A stretch of 64,000 bases of DNA, taken from the NCBI RefSeq assembly GCF_047663525.1, contig NC_092605.1, positions 620,001 through 684,000 on the forward strand, in the 5' to 3' direction. A model generated the notes under the pieces. That model was given only the letters and a program-made list of their open reading frames with translations. It had not been told where the DNA came from and searched no databases. The position numbers were made by a program, and so were the translations under genes. Of this stretch, positions 1 through 8,755 are shown piece by piece; position 1 is the first letter of the stretch; each line of letters begins with the position of its first letter. This stretch comes from Anas platyrhynchos (lineage: Eukaryota > Chordata > Aves > Anseriformes > Anatidae).

Positions 1-126
1 ACTGAAACAGCCATAAGAACTGCGGAAAAAGGTTGGACTCACTATACTCGAGTGAAGGCATCCGTCGACGCTAGTACCTGGGAAGCTGTTCCTACAAAAG
101 ACTTGTTGGAAGTTGAAATTGAATAG
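1..126 (+). pseudogene. Retroviral pol C-terminus (integrase tail), partial
   Basis: Frame 1 is open from the left edge to TAG at 124-126, giving 41 residues with a GWTHYTRV core, a Trp and an acidic end. The size, the place just before env and the shared strand with the LTR fit the C-terminal end of a gammaretrovirus-like integrase. The rest of pol and gag lie outside the window, so its coding state cannot be judged. The protein assignment rests mostly on position. Confidence 0.6.
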
Positions 127-1675
127 AAAAATCTCATAGTGGACTCTGAGCAGGATAAGAGCTTACAATTGTAAACTAACCTTTATTTTCACAGGTAACT
201 AACGACTGTGACTTGTGATTGAAAGAAAGAACAGACCTATAGCGAAATGCAGTGCTCCCAAGGGGGGGGTTGTTATAGTAGTAGTGTACATCTTATTTTT
301 TGTATTGATAATTATTTGGAAACCTAAGGTTTAAAAATAATGACAGGGAAAAAATGATTACTAATTTTGTTTTTAGTGATTCTAGGCCTCAGAGAAGGCC
401 TCGGTCAATTGGCAACTTGCAAAAGGCATGACCAGATAATAGCAAAAACGGGATACCCCATCAAAATATGGGTGACTGTGACAGAGGGTCATGTACCACA
501 TTCTGTCACGTTTGATGTTTGTGAGGTGTTAGCTTGTGGAGATTTAAATGCCCAACGACAATTGAGCAGAGAGAACAAATAACTGGGAGAGACCCAACAG
601 CCAGATTGAGAATAGCTGTATGGAAACAATCCTCTACTGCCATCAGAGAAAGGGAGAAACTCAAGGAGAAAACAGGAGAGAAAACAGGAAGCCCTCTGAA
701 ATGTGTCAGTTCAAACAAGGTATGGGGATGTGAATGCTTGGATAGAATGGGTCAAATATACCGTCCAGAGTCTCAACCGTAGCTACTGCTATGCTTGTGC
801 CTCGGGATGACCGATTGCCCAGATAGTGCCCTTCCCATGGTGGTGGACCAAAGACTCCCAAGGGATGCGATGTATGATTGCATTGTACCAAGAAAAGACT
901 GCCTGGGGAAATGAGGCCTGTAAGTCTCTCTTTGCTGTTCCTTGCATGATAACAGTATCACGGTTCCCCCTGCATTCTCTACAGCTATAGGTAACCATAC
1001 AGCTTGCCTCTCACGGCAGGGTGTGAGTGCTACCTGGCATCTGGGAGAATTTGCCTTGTGCTACCAAGGACTTGATGGGAAACTGCTCAAGACTAGAGAT
1101 CCCCAGGGCAGATCTCTGGTGGTACGGTGGAGGAAAGATCTTACGGTCCACCCTACCATCTAATTGGGAAGGCACTTGTGCACTTGTTCAATTAGCTATA
1201 CCCTTCACCCTGGCATTTGAAAGAGAAACATCACAAATACCCAGAAGAAGTAAAAGAGGCTTAGGAATATCATTTGATGATAGAGTATATATAGATTCTA
1301 TTGGGGTACCTAGAGGAGTTCCAGATGAACATAAAGCCAGAAATCAAATTGCTGCAGGGTTTGAGTCACTGTTCTGGTGGGTAACAATCAATAAAAATGT
1401 GGATTGGATTAATTATTTCTATTATAATCAGCAGAGATTCATCAATTATACCAAGGATGCGATGAGAGGAATCGCTGAACAACTAGATGCCATCAGCAAA
1501 ATGGCTTGGGAAAACAGGATAGCATTAGATATGATGCTCGCAGAGGAAGTAGGTGTGTTTGTGTGTGTAATACTGAGCAACCATTGTTGCACTCTTATAG
1601 CCAACAATAGTGTCCCAGATGGCTCGGTAACAAGAGCATTGCAAGGGCTTACCACCCTTGCCAGTGAATTGGCAG

Positions 1676-1717
1676 AAAAAAAAAAAAAAATAATAATAAT
1701 AATAAAAAAAAAAAAAG
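1676..1717 (+). repeat. Poly-A / AAT microsatellite inside env TM
   Basis: An A run, five AAT-type units and a second A run lie just upstream of the membrane-spanning codons. In the env frame they read as Lys, Ile and Lys runs. Confidence 0.9.
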
Positions 1718-1950
1718 GCATATTTGCAACATTGATCGTAGTTGTAGGAGTTTTGACAGCCATTGGTTGCTGCATTATCCCCTGTGTAAGAGGACTAGTA
1801 CAGTGGTTAACTGAAACCGCACTATTGAAACAAATGACCATGGAGCTACCACCTTACTCAGATAAGGAGATAGTGAGGAGATGGAAAGCAAAGAAGAAGT
1901 CTATCAAATTGCACCTTAGAGAAAGGTTTTGCAAAAATCAACAGTTTATA

Positions 1951-1970
1951 AAAAAAAAGAAAAGGGGGGA
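1951..1970 (+). other. Retroviral polypurine tract
   Basis: An uninterrupted purine run of A8, GA4 and G6 ends three bases before the LTR 5' TG. This is the expected place and make-up of the plus-strand primer for reverse transcription. Confidence 0.8.
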
Positions 1971-1972
1971 AT

Positions 1973-2449
1973 TGTGGGAATAGAAATGTTGTTTTTGCAG
2001 AGTTACATTGTTTAGAAGGAGGGAATGTGGTACTGAGATATGCTTACAGTGATAAGAAAGTTTAGCAGGCGACCTTGTAAAATGCAGACAACCAGTCTCC
2101 TTAGGACAATTAGGTGAAAATCACGGTGCCAAGTCAAGTCAGATAAGTGAAGAAACATTACCACTTCAAGCAGTAAAAATGTCAAAAGAAATTTGAAATT
2201 TAACAGGCCGGCAACTGAAGACTATGCATTGTTTGTGAAGCATCAGATAGATTGTGAACCTGGATTATCCACTCAGTGGGGAAACAGGGGAGGGTCCTGC
2301 CATCAAAAGGTATATAAACTGTGTTTTGGAACTAGTAGATGCGCTCTCTCCTGCTTGTGGGGCGCCCGCCATTGCAATCGCGAATAAATTACTACTTCAC
2401 TGAGATCCTCGCCTGAGCCTAAGTTATTGGCTACAGAGTGTTTCTCACA
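1973..2449 (+). mobile_element. 3' LTR of the provirus
   Basis: It starts TGTGGGAA and ends TTCTCACA, a 7-of-8 inverted terminal repeat with TG...CA ends, right after the polypurine tract. A TATA box (TATATAAA) is at 2311-2318 and a polyadenylation signal (AATAAA) at 2383-2388, so U3, R and U5 can be placed in the normal order within about 477 bp. It points toward ENGASE, whose start codon is 1.2 kb downstream. The exact right end is inferred from the CA and the inverted repeat. Confidence 0.8.
2311..2318 (+). promoter_or_regulatory. LTR TATA box
   Basis: TATATAAA sits about 70 bp before the LTR AATAAA signal, the usual spacing of U3 promoter and R in gammaretroviral LTRs. Confidence 0.7.
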
Positions 2450-3400
2450 TCATGGACGTGCTCTACAGGCCTTGTTCCTAGAAACGGGCAGGGGGTTCTC
2501 AGTGCCCCACAGGAAAGATAAGGGCGAGCAATGATAACAGCACTAACGGCCACTCTCCTTCCGCAGCACTGGGCCCCAGCGAGGAGGAGGCCGCAGGGCA
2601 GCGCTGGGGTGTCCCCGGGCTGGCAGCTCCCCTGTGTGCACCCAGCGGGGAGGGGGCTGCAGCCATCCCCTTGCTGGTGCCCTCCTTGCCCCCGTGTTGC
2701 AGCCTCTTCTCATGCTCCACACCTGCTGAGGTGGGGGCTGGCTCCCGGCCTTCAGCCTCAGCTGCTCCTCTTCAGTTAGGCTATGTGCTGGCCAGGCTTT
2801 TTGTTTTCCTACACGCAGCAGCAGAGCAGGGCCTGGGGCAGCGTGCTGAACCCCACTCCCTGTACGGCTTGAGATCACATTAAACACCCCCGGGTCAGGT
2901 CCCTGCTCACACCTTTGTGCTCCCTGTTCTGTGCCTGCAGGCACTCAGTGTGGGGGCTCCCTGAGGACCACGGGCTGGGCTCCTGGGAGGACCGGGACCC
3001 CCGGGACGGGCTGCAGGAGGGCCAGCAGCACCCCAAGGGCCGGGGAGACGGCGCTCAGGGTGTGATGAAGCCGGCAGTGCCTGTCCTACAGCTGCTGAGC
3101 GAGCCGGGCAGGGCAGGCCGGGGATGGCGGCTGGGTCACCTGCAACATCCACCGGTCCCGTGGGCATGGGGCAGCCCCGAGGGGAAGCCAGGGAGGCTGC
3201 GGGATGGGGGCTGTGGGATGGAGCCTGTGGGATGGGGAGGCTGCGCGATGGGGTCCCTGCAGGATGGGGGTCCCGAGCAGTGGGCCCACAGCCAGGCAGG
3301 GCTGAGCTGGAGACCAGCACGGCTCCAGCACGGCTGGGGGAGGAAACACGGACTGGGGCTGAGCTTAAGCAGACCCCAGCGGGGGCTGGAGGGCAGCTCA
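2450..3400. other. Intergenic DNA between provirus and ENGASE promoter
   Basis: Composition changes sharply from AT-rich provirus to GC-rich host DNA. No convincing exon or known repeat was recognised. Degenerate GATGGGG/GGGATGG units occur at about 3200-3265. Confidence 0.5.
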
Positions 3401-3434
3401 GGGCCCATTAGGGCCCATTAATTAGGGCCCATTA
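3401..3434. repeat. Three GGGCCCATTA units upstream of ENGASE
   Basis: The 10-mer GGGCCCATTA occurs at 3401, 3411 and 3425, the third offset by ATTA. Each unit contains the palindrome GGGCCC. It lies at the edge of the CpG-rich promoter. No function is known to me. Confidence 0.85.
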
Positions 3435-3990
3435 ATTCGGGCCGCGGGCCCACCCGGTGCCTCGGGGCTGGCGGGGGGGGGGGGATCGGACCGGGCCCAG
3501 GCCCGGGAGAGGCCCCGGGGGCGCTCGGGGGCCCGGAGCCGGGGCGGGGCCGGGCCTGGCGGCGGGGCCGGGCCGGGGCCGGGCGGAGCTCGGCGGCCGC
3601 GCCCCCGGCAGGGCCAGGCCGGGCCGGGCCCCGCGGCCGCCAGTGCGGGAGGCGGCGGCGATGGCGGCGGCGGCGGCGGCGGCGCAGGACGGGCCCGGGC
3701 GGCGGGGAAAGAGGCCCGGGGCCGGGGAGGCCGAGGAGGAGCGGGGCGGCCGGCGGCGGAGGAGGTGGGCGGCGGGACGGGGACGGGAGTGGGAGCGGGG
3801 CCGGGGCCGGGCCCGGTGCTGCTCGGGGCTCGTCCCGGAGCGCCGGGCGCTGGCCACGGTGCTGCCCCGGCTCGGCGGTGCTGGGCGGCCCCGGCCTCAT
3901 CCCCATCCCCGGGCAGCCTGCAGCCGGCGGCGGAGCACCGGGGGACCACGGTCCTGCACGAAGCCATCAGCACCCGCCCGCAGCCCCTGC
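3435..3990 (+). promoter_or_regulatory. ENGASE: CpG island promoter of ENGASE
   Basis: Very dense G+C with many CpGs and repeated GGGGCGGGGC-like Sp1 boxes surrounds coding exon 1. No TATA box was seen. The transcription start is not defined by sequence; a broad CpG-island start upstream of 3661 is inferred. Confidence 0.75.
3661..3764 (+). CDS. ENGASE: ENGASE exon 1 (residues 1-34)
   Basis: Seven consecutive Ala codons (GCG) follow Met, then a mixed basic/acidic low-complexity stretch. It ends AGGAG|GTGGGC in phase 2. The GCG run may vary in length. Confidence 0.85.
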
Positions 3991-6900
3991 CAGGTGAGGC
4001 ACCCGTGGGTGGCGGGGCCGAGGCACCCACGGGTGGCGGTGGGACCACCCCGGCCCCGCTGACCACCACCGCCCCGCTTCTCGCCCGCCGCAGCTCGGCA
4101 CTTCGACACCGGCACGACGGAACCCGTCAGCTTCTTCTTGTCCGGCCTGGAGGAGCTGCTGGCCTGGCAGCCCGATGCCAACGACGACTTCAACATCGCC
4201 ACCGTGCCGCTGGCCCAGCGCCAGCCCCCGCTGAGCAGCCGGAGGCCCCGGACGCTGGTGTGCCACGACATGCGGGGGGGATACCTGGAGGACCGGTGGG
4301 TGCTGCCGGCCACGGGATGCGGTGGCTGGATGCTCCGTGCCCGCTGGGTGCGCTCCCAGCCCGCGGCCAGGCAGGGCTGTGCGCTCTGCTGGGCTGCTCT
4401 GAGACAGGGTCCGCAGGGGTGGCAGTGCCGCTGCTCTGCCCGGCTCACGGGGAGTGAGTCAGGCTCCTGCCCAGCCCTGCAGCTGGCCAACAGCATCGCT
4501 CCCGCATTGCCTAACCCTCTTCTCTTTCCTCTGCTGCAGGTTCATCCAGGGCTCAGCCACGCGCAACCCCTACGTCTTCTACCACTGGCGGCACATCGAC
4601 ATCTTCGTCTACTTCAGCCACCACACCGTCACCATCCCGCCCGTGTGCTGGACCAACGCGGCTCACCGGAATGGTGTCCCCGTGCTGGGTGAGGGAAGGG
4701 CTGGCGGCTGCGAGGTGATGTGGTGCCGAGGCCCGGCACCCCGGGCTGCGTGGTGAGTTCACCGGGGCATGCACTGATACTGCCCTCGCCGCCTCCCCAG
4801 GGACCTTCATCACGGAGTGGACGGGTGGGGAGAAGGTGTGCGAGGCGTTCCTGGCTGCTGGGGCTGAAGCGTACGGCGCCGTGAGCGACCAGCTGGCCCG
4901 CATCGCCCAGCACTACCGCTTTGATGGGTGGCTGATCAACATTGAGAACACGCTGAGCGTGAGCAGCACCCGCACCCTACCTGCCTCCTGCCCCCGCTCC
5001 CTGCCTCTTGCAGGGGCTCAACCCCTGGCTCCGGGGCTCACACGCTGCTCCTGTGGCCGGCGGGTCCCTGTGCAGGGCTCCCGTACCCGGCCCGTGTCCA
5101 GCTGCCCTCTGCTCTCTCCTGCCAGGCGGTGGCGGTGGAAAATTTGTCCCCCTTCCTGCGGCGTTTGACCGCGCAGGTGCACAGCGCCGTGCCCGGCGGG
5201 CTGGTGATTTGGTATGACAGCGTCCTGGAGAACGGCGCGCTGAGATGGCAGAACGAGCTGAACGAGCAGAATAGGTGAGTGGCTGGGCACACGGCTGGTG
5301 TGCTGCTTCACCTGAGCAAGGACAGCCCGGGGAGGGGCCGTGAACCCACCCCACACCTCAGTCCTGGGCTGGGGTGGGCAGGCCACGGCCAGCACAGCCC
5401 CTCGGTGGGGTGTCCTGTGGGGAGCAGGCACAGCATCCTCCCTCCCACGCCACCCCTTGTCCCCAGGGTGTTCTTTGATGCCTGTGATGGGCTGTTTGTC
5501 AACTACAACTGGAAGGAGGAGCACCTGGAGCGTACGCGCAGGCTGGCCGGGCAGCGCCACGCCGACGTCTATGTTGGCGTTGATGTCTTTGCCCGTGGGG
5601 ATGTGGTCGGTGGTGGCTTCGACTCTCACAAGGTGCGTGTGGTGAGGCTGGACCAGAGCAGGATCCCAGGTCTCCCCCTGGTGCCGGGCTCTGAGCTTGC
5701 ATCGATGGCTTGGCCGTACCAGGCTAAATCAGGACGGGGCGGTGAAGTCTGGGCGCTGCCGGGCTGGGAGGTGTGCACGGGGAGGGAGCAGGGGGACCGC
5801 GGTGCTGCAGTGCCTGGAGGGGGAGATGCTGCAGGATTTCCTGCGGTGTGATCCTACCCCGCTGCAGGGCCAGCAGGACCTGGGGGGAGAGGGGACGGGG
5901 CAGGTGACGAGGTGATCTCGCCTCGTGCCCGTGTTGCTCACAGCTTGTCTCCGCAGTCGCTGAGCCTGATCCGCAAGCACAGCTTGTCCGCGGCCATCTT
6001 CGCCCCTGGCTGGGTCTATGAGCACCTCGGGGCAGAGAACTTCCTGCAGAACGAGAACAAGTGAGCACGGGCATGGTGGGGCAGGGGCTGGCCGTAAGGG
6101 GCTGCCTGGCCCCCAGGCCTCGGCTGAGGCAAGTGTCTGCTCTAACAACCGCCTTTCCTCCAGGTTCTGGGGCTTGCTGGCAGACTACCTGCCCACACAC
6201 CGCATCTGCACGCTGCCCCTTGCCACCTCCTTCAGCCTGGGCATGGGCACCAGCAGGTTCCTCACCGGGAAGGTGGGTGCGGAGTGCAGGGTGTGGAGCC
6301 GTGGCTCTGCTCCAGCTGGGGAGGCAGGGTCCTGCTCCCAGCTCCCTGCCTGACCCAGTGCTCCCCGTCCTGCAGGAGGAAGAGCCCGGGCCCTGGTACA
6401 ACCTGAGTGCTCAGGAGATCCAGCCCCTCTACATGGAGAGCAAGGGCCAGCTGCTCACCAGCTGCTGCCTGCAGGACGCCTGCTGCGGGGGCAGCTCCCT
6501 GCGGGTGCAGGGGACCATCCCTGCTGGCGAGGAGCGCGTGGCCATCCGGTGAGTTGGGTGACAAAGCCCCATTTCCACCTCCTGAGTGCTGTGCTGGCAC
6601 CGTGCCGGCCTGGCTCAGCAGCCGGAGGCCTGGGCAGAGCTGTGCCAACCCCGTGGGCCTCGCGGTGAGTGTGCCACGGGGTGCTCCAGCAGGCGCTGCC
6701 CAGCAGACCTAACCCAATGCATCTTCTCTTTCTCTCCTCTTTCTCTCTCTCTCTCTCTTTCTCTGGGTGGACTTGGGGTCATCAGCCTGTTCTCTTTCCA
6801 GATGCAGGCGCCCCCCAAGCTCTTCCTGAACCTGCTCTATAAGATGGAGGGGCCGCACCGTGACGAATTCACAGTTGCCCTGGAGCTCACCACCTGGGAC

Positions 6901-7827
6901 TCGGATACCTGCCACGAGGGCCACATCACCCCCCTGCCCGGTGAGGACCCTGCCCACCCACCTGTGCTGCCTGCAGTCAGTGCCCCCTGTAGGGCACGGC
7001 TCAGCCCCTCGCTCCCCTTCTCGCAGAGCCCCACGGCCGACACCACCCCCGGCTCCTCCCAGCACCACCACCTGGCCTCTCCGCACTGCTCGCTGCCTGC
7101 AGCCGCGGCTCCGAGGGCTGGACCAGCCGGTGAGTGCCCCGCAGGTGCCCTGCGCCTCTGGGTGAACGGGGGCAGCTCCAGCCCTGTGCCAGCTCTGCCC
7201 CTCTGCTCCCAGGTGCTACGAACTGGAGCTGCAAGGCTGCGTGCTGCGCGACCTCTCCCTGCTGGTGTCCCGCCAGCAGTCCAGCCCGCAGGAGACGCGC
7301 TTTACCTGCCTCCTGGGGGAGGTCCGGGTGAGTGCCCCACGCACATCCCTGCACCAGGAGGCTACGGGAGCAGGCTGGGTGCCCGGCTGCTTTCACACCT
7401 GCCCCTGATGGTTCCGTGCTCCCTTCTGCAGGTGCTGGATGCGGCCAGCGTGGCAGCCTCCCCACCACAGGTGCAGAGCCTGACGGCCTCGCAGCTGTGG
7501 TGGCAGGAGGGTCCCGACGCGCAGCAGCTCTCCCTCAGCCTCACCCTGCGCTGGGACTTCCCTCCAGGGCGCGCCAACCATTTCCGTGTGCTCAGCCTGG
7601 GCACGCGGTGCCGCCGGGATGAGCCGCAGCAGCCCCAGCTCCTGGGGCTGGCGCACGCCTGCCTGTTCCGCGTGGTGGGGCTGGCGGTGCCGCGGCCGGC
7701 GGCGGGGCAGTCCTGCCAGCTGGAGCTCCTGGTGGAGCCGGTGCAGCCCAACGAGCTGCCCGTGGACCCGGACCGCTGGGGGCGGTTGGTGCTGGTCTAC
7801 TCCGAGCCGGCTGGCGACAGCAGCTGA
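3661..7827 (+). CDS. ENGASE: ENGASE, cytosolic endo-beta-N-acetylglucosaminidase (GH85), 14 coding exons
   Basis: Joining 14 exons with GT-AG introns and matching phases gives 2160 nt, 719 residues plus stop; human ENGASE is about 743. Family role: hydrolysis of the GlcNAc-beta1,4-GlcNAc bond in the N-glycan core, acting in the cytosol on free oligosaccharides and glycans from ER-associated degradation. Residues about 70-410 form the GH85 barrel. The signature LINIEN lies in exon 5, with Asn224 and Glu226 as the expected catalytic pair for a substrate-assisted mechanism. Residues about 440-719 are the C-terminal beta-rich part ending in VLVYSEPAG. There is no signal peptide; the N-terminus is an Ala run followed by Arg/Glu-rich sequence, fitting a cytosolic enzyme. 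ATG 3661 is the first ATG in the open frame and has a good context (G at -3 and +4). No disabling change was seen. The intron at 5633-5956 is the longest and holds nothing recognisable. Confidence 0.95.
3917..3993 (+). CDS. ENGASE: ENGASE exon 2 (residues 35-60)
   Basis: The acceptor GGGCAG at 3916 is chosen because its first base completes an AGC codon with exon 1. A second AG 7 bp later would shift the frame. The donor is CCAG|GTGAGG. It ends in PLP, matching the PLPVRYYD-like junction of mammalian ENGASE. Confidence 0.85.
4094..4295 (+). CDS. ENGASE: ENGASE exon 3, start of GH85 domain (residues 61-127)
   Basis: It encodes PVSFFLSGLEELLAW and TLVCHDMRGGYLEDR, close to the human PISFYLSSLEELLAW and TLLCHDMMGGYLDDR blocks. 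Acceptor CCGCAG, donor CCG|GTGGGT. Confidence 0.95.
4540..4688 (+). CDS. ENGASE: ENGASE exon 4 (residues 128-177)
   Basis: It encodes YVFYHWRHIDIFVYFSHHTV, the strand with the conserved YFSHH motif of GH85. Acceptor CTGCAG, donor CTGG|GTGAGG. Confidence 0.95.
4801..4958 (+). CDS. ENGASE: ENGASE exon 5 with catalytic NxE motif (residues 178-230)
   Basis: It contains GTFITEW and FDGWLINIEN. In the latter, Asn224 and Glu226 match the GH85 pair that positions the substrate acetamido group and acts as general acid/base (family knowledge). It ends on a codon boundary, AGC|GTGAGC. Confidence 0.95.
5126..5274 (+). CDS. ENGASE: ENGASE exon 6 (residues 231-279)
   Basis: It encodes PGGLVIWYDSVLENG and a WQNELNEQN helix, matching the human GGLVLWYDSVVQSG block. 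Acceptor GCCAG, donor AATAG|GTGAGT. Confidence 0.95.
5467..5632 (+). CDS. ENGASE: ENGASE exon 7 (residues 280-335)
   Basis: It encodes FFDACDGLFVNYNW and DVYVGVDVFARGDVVGGGFD, two of the best conserved GH85 blocks, which line the glycan-binding face. Donor AAG|GTGCGT. Confidence 0.95.
5957..6060 (+). CDS. ENGASE: ENGASE exon 8 (residues 336-369)
   Basis: It encodes LIRKHSLSAAIFAPGWVYEHL, matching the human ALFAPGWVYE block. Acceptor CCGCAG, donor CAA|GTGAGC in phase 2. Confidence 0.95.
6164..6272 (+). CDS. ENGASE: ENGASE exon 9 (residues 370-406)
   Basis: It encodes FWGLLADYLPTHRICTLPL and FSLGMGT, the end of the barrel. Acceptor CTCCAG, donor AAG|GTGGGT. Confidence 0.93.
6376..6548 (+). 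CDS. ENGASE: ENGASE exon 10 (residues 407-463)
   Basis: It encodes GPWYNLSAQEIQPLY, nearly identical to human GPWYHLSAQEIQPLF, then a Cys-rich stretch. Donor ATCCG|GTGAGT. Confidence 0.94.
6786..6940 (+). CDS. ENGASE: ENGASE exon 11 (residues 464-515)
   Basis: The acceptor ATCAG at 6785 restores an Arg codon and the LFSFQMQAPPK block (human LFSLQAPVPPK). A second AG at 6801 would shift the frame. A long CT tract (about 6721-6766) precedes it. It also carries TVALELTTWDSDTCHEG. Confidence 0.9.
7027..7129 (+). CDS. ENGASE: ENGASE exon 12 (residues 516-549)
   Basis: A Pro/Leu/His-rich linker ends in GSEGWTSR, which aligns with human GGWVQH before the CYE motif. It is the least conserved exon; its frame is fixed by phases on both sides. 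Confidence 0.85.
7213..7327 (+). CDS. ENGASE: ENGASE exon 13 (residues 550-588)
   Basis: It encodes CYELELQGCVLRDLSLLVS and FTCLLGEVR, aligned with human CYEVSLRGCLLLDLLVCFS and FTCRLGEIQ. Donor CGG|GTGAGT. Confidence 0.93.
7432..7827 (+). CDS. ENGASE: ENGASE terminal coding exon 14 (residues 589-719)
   Basis: It starts VLDAASVAA (human VVDAASLLA) and runs to TGA at 7825-7827. It carries the final beta-sandwich, with FLVEPV-like LLVEPVQPNELPVDPDRWG near the end. Confidence 0.95.
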   Translation: MLDAASVAASPPQVQSLTASQLWWQEGPDAQQLSLSLTLRWDFPPGRANHFRVLSLGTRCRRDEPQQPQLLGLAHACLFRVVGLAVPRPAAGQSCQLELLVEPVQPNELPVDPDRWGRLVLVYSEPAGDSS

Positions 7828-7834
7828 GCTGGGC

Positions 7835-7840
7835 ATTAAA
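7835..7840 (+). terminator. ENGASE: ENGASE polyadenylation signal (ATTAAA)
   Basis: ATTAAA lies 8 bp after the stop codon, so the 3'UTR would be only about 30 bp if it is used. A canonical AATAAA at 8467-8472 on the same strand could serve a longer transcript. Confidence 0.6.
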
Positions 7841-7859
7841 GGCAAGCGTGGCACAGCCC

Positions 7860-8660
7860 TGCCTCCGTCTCCTTCGTGCCGGGTGGGCTGTGGGGTGGGG
7901 GATGCAGGGGTGCCACCACTCAGGGCTGAGAGGGTTGATCGAGGCTGCGTTTTGGGGCCGCTCTGCTCAGGGCACCCGGTCACTGTGTGCATCCAGGCTG
8001 GGGCATCTGCCCTGGGACCCCTCCCCAGCTCCCAGTCCTCCTGACTGGGGACCAGCCCTGGTGCTGGTGCAGAGCTGCCGGCACGGGCTCCACTTGCAGC
8101 CCCAAGGAGCCGCTCTCTGCAGGCAGCTGCTGCTCCCCCCCCCTGCACGGCCCTGCCTTGGCTCTGCCTTGCTCTTGCTGCCCTCTCTCCAGGGCTGGCA
8201 GGCAGCGGTTCCACCCGCGCTGCTTCCCCTGGATATCTTATGCAGGGAAGGAGAGAAAATTTATAGCAGCAATTATTTTATCACAGTCTGGTGAGCAAGC
8301 AATTAGCAGGCAGGGACGTAGCCGAGCGTGCCGCACAGCGGGGTCGCGCAGCCCCAGCTCCCTTGGAGCACCGGCCCCAGTCCCACAAACAATACTGGCT
8401 CCCGTTCAGGAAAATTAATATGTCAGCGTTTAAGCTGCTGCGCCTTCGGTGGGTGAATTGCTCTGAAATAAATTATCTGATGGTTTGAAAAATGAAGGGC
8501 TCAGCACTGCAAGGGCTGTGCTCCTGCCACTCTGAGACCCTGCTCTCTTGCTCTGGGGGGGGGAGCCCCAGCAGTGCCCCCCTTGCCCACCGCAGAGTGG
8601 GTGATGTGGGTGCAGGGTGCAGTCCCCCCGTGCCCCACACGCGCGCCCCAGTCAAAACCG
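7860..8660. other. Convergent intergenic stretch between ENGASE and RBFOX3
   Basis: No gene was seen. The part at about 8225-8490 is AT-rich against a GC-rich background, with AATTAG and TAATATG cores, and looks like a conserved island. It also contains + strand AATAAA at 8467-8472. Confidence 0.5.
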
Positions 8661-8687
8661 GAGTCGTCCTGGTTGAAGAAAGAAATC

Positions 8688-8693
8688 TTTATT
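8688..8693 (-). terminator. RBFOX3: RBFOX3 distal polyadenylation signal (AATAAA)
   Basis: AATAAA on the - strand, with a U-rich element (TTTCTTTCTTC in mRNA sense) just downstream. A second AATAAA is at 8758-8763 and a proximal one at 9792-9797 inside the A-rich tract, so alternative 3' ends are possible. Confidence 0.65.
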
Positions 8694-8702
8694 AATAATT
8701 TC

Positions 8703-8755
8703 AATAATAATAATAATAATCCTTGTAGTAATAATAATAATAATAATAATAATAC
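8703..8755. repeat. AAT trinucleotide microsatellite
   Basis: Two runs of AAT units (8704-8720 and 8730-8753) are separated by CCTTGTAGT, in the distal RBFOX3 3'UTR. Confidence 0.9.

Larger units (their letters stand above)
340..1983 (+). pseudogene. Endogenous retroviral env, broken in SU, open through TM
   Basis: The likely start ATG at 340 is followed after four codons by TGA (355-357), then by a hydrophobic stretch like a signal peptide. More in-frame stops fall at 580-582, 808-810, 988-990 and 1024-1026, and a frame change is likely between 582 and 780. SU keeps a CYxC-type motif at about 787-798. From 1027 to 1983 the frame is open. It holds a basic furin-like site (RRSKRG, 1243-1260), a heptad-like helix, a CX6CC motif at about 1567-1593, a membrane segment at about 1717-1790 and a basic tail. 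An A/AAT microsatellite at 1676-1717 interrupts the region before the membrane segment without breaking the frame. The family is gammaretrovirus-like by CX6CC; I do not name the virus. A functional envelope is excluded for SU by the stops. Confidence 0.8.
1..2449 (+). mobile_element. 3' end of an endogenous gammaretrovirus-like provirus
   Basis: The order is pol tail, env, polypurine tract, 3' LTR, all on the + strand. A possible env splice acceptor follows a pyrimidine-rich stretch, with AG at 193-194. The 5' half lies off the left edge, so the target-site duplication cannot be compared; the flank just right of the LTR reads TCATG. Env SU is interrupted by several stops, so this copy cannot encode a full envelope. 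Its base composition is AT-rich and unlike the GC-rich host DNA that begins right after the LTR. Confidence 0.85.

Noticed and set aside
6586..7827. 413-codon continuous frame over the end of ENGASE
   Set aside because: It reads through three introns and uses the wrong frame for exons 12 and 13; the spliced model has clear phases and family matches.
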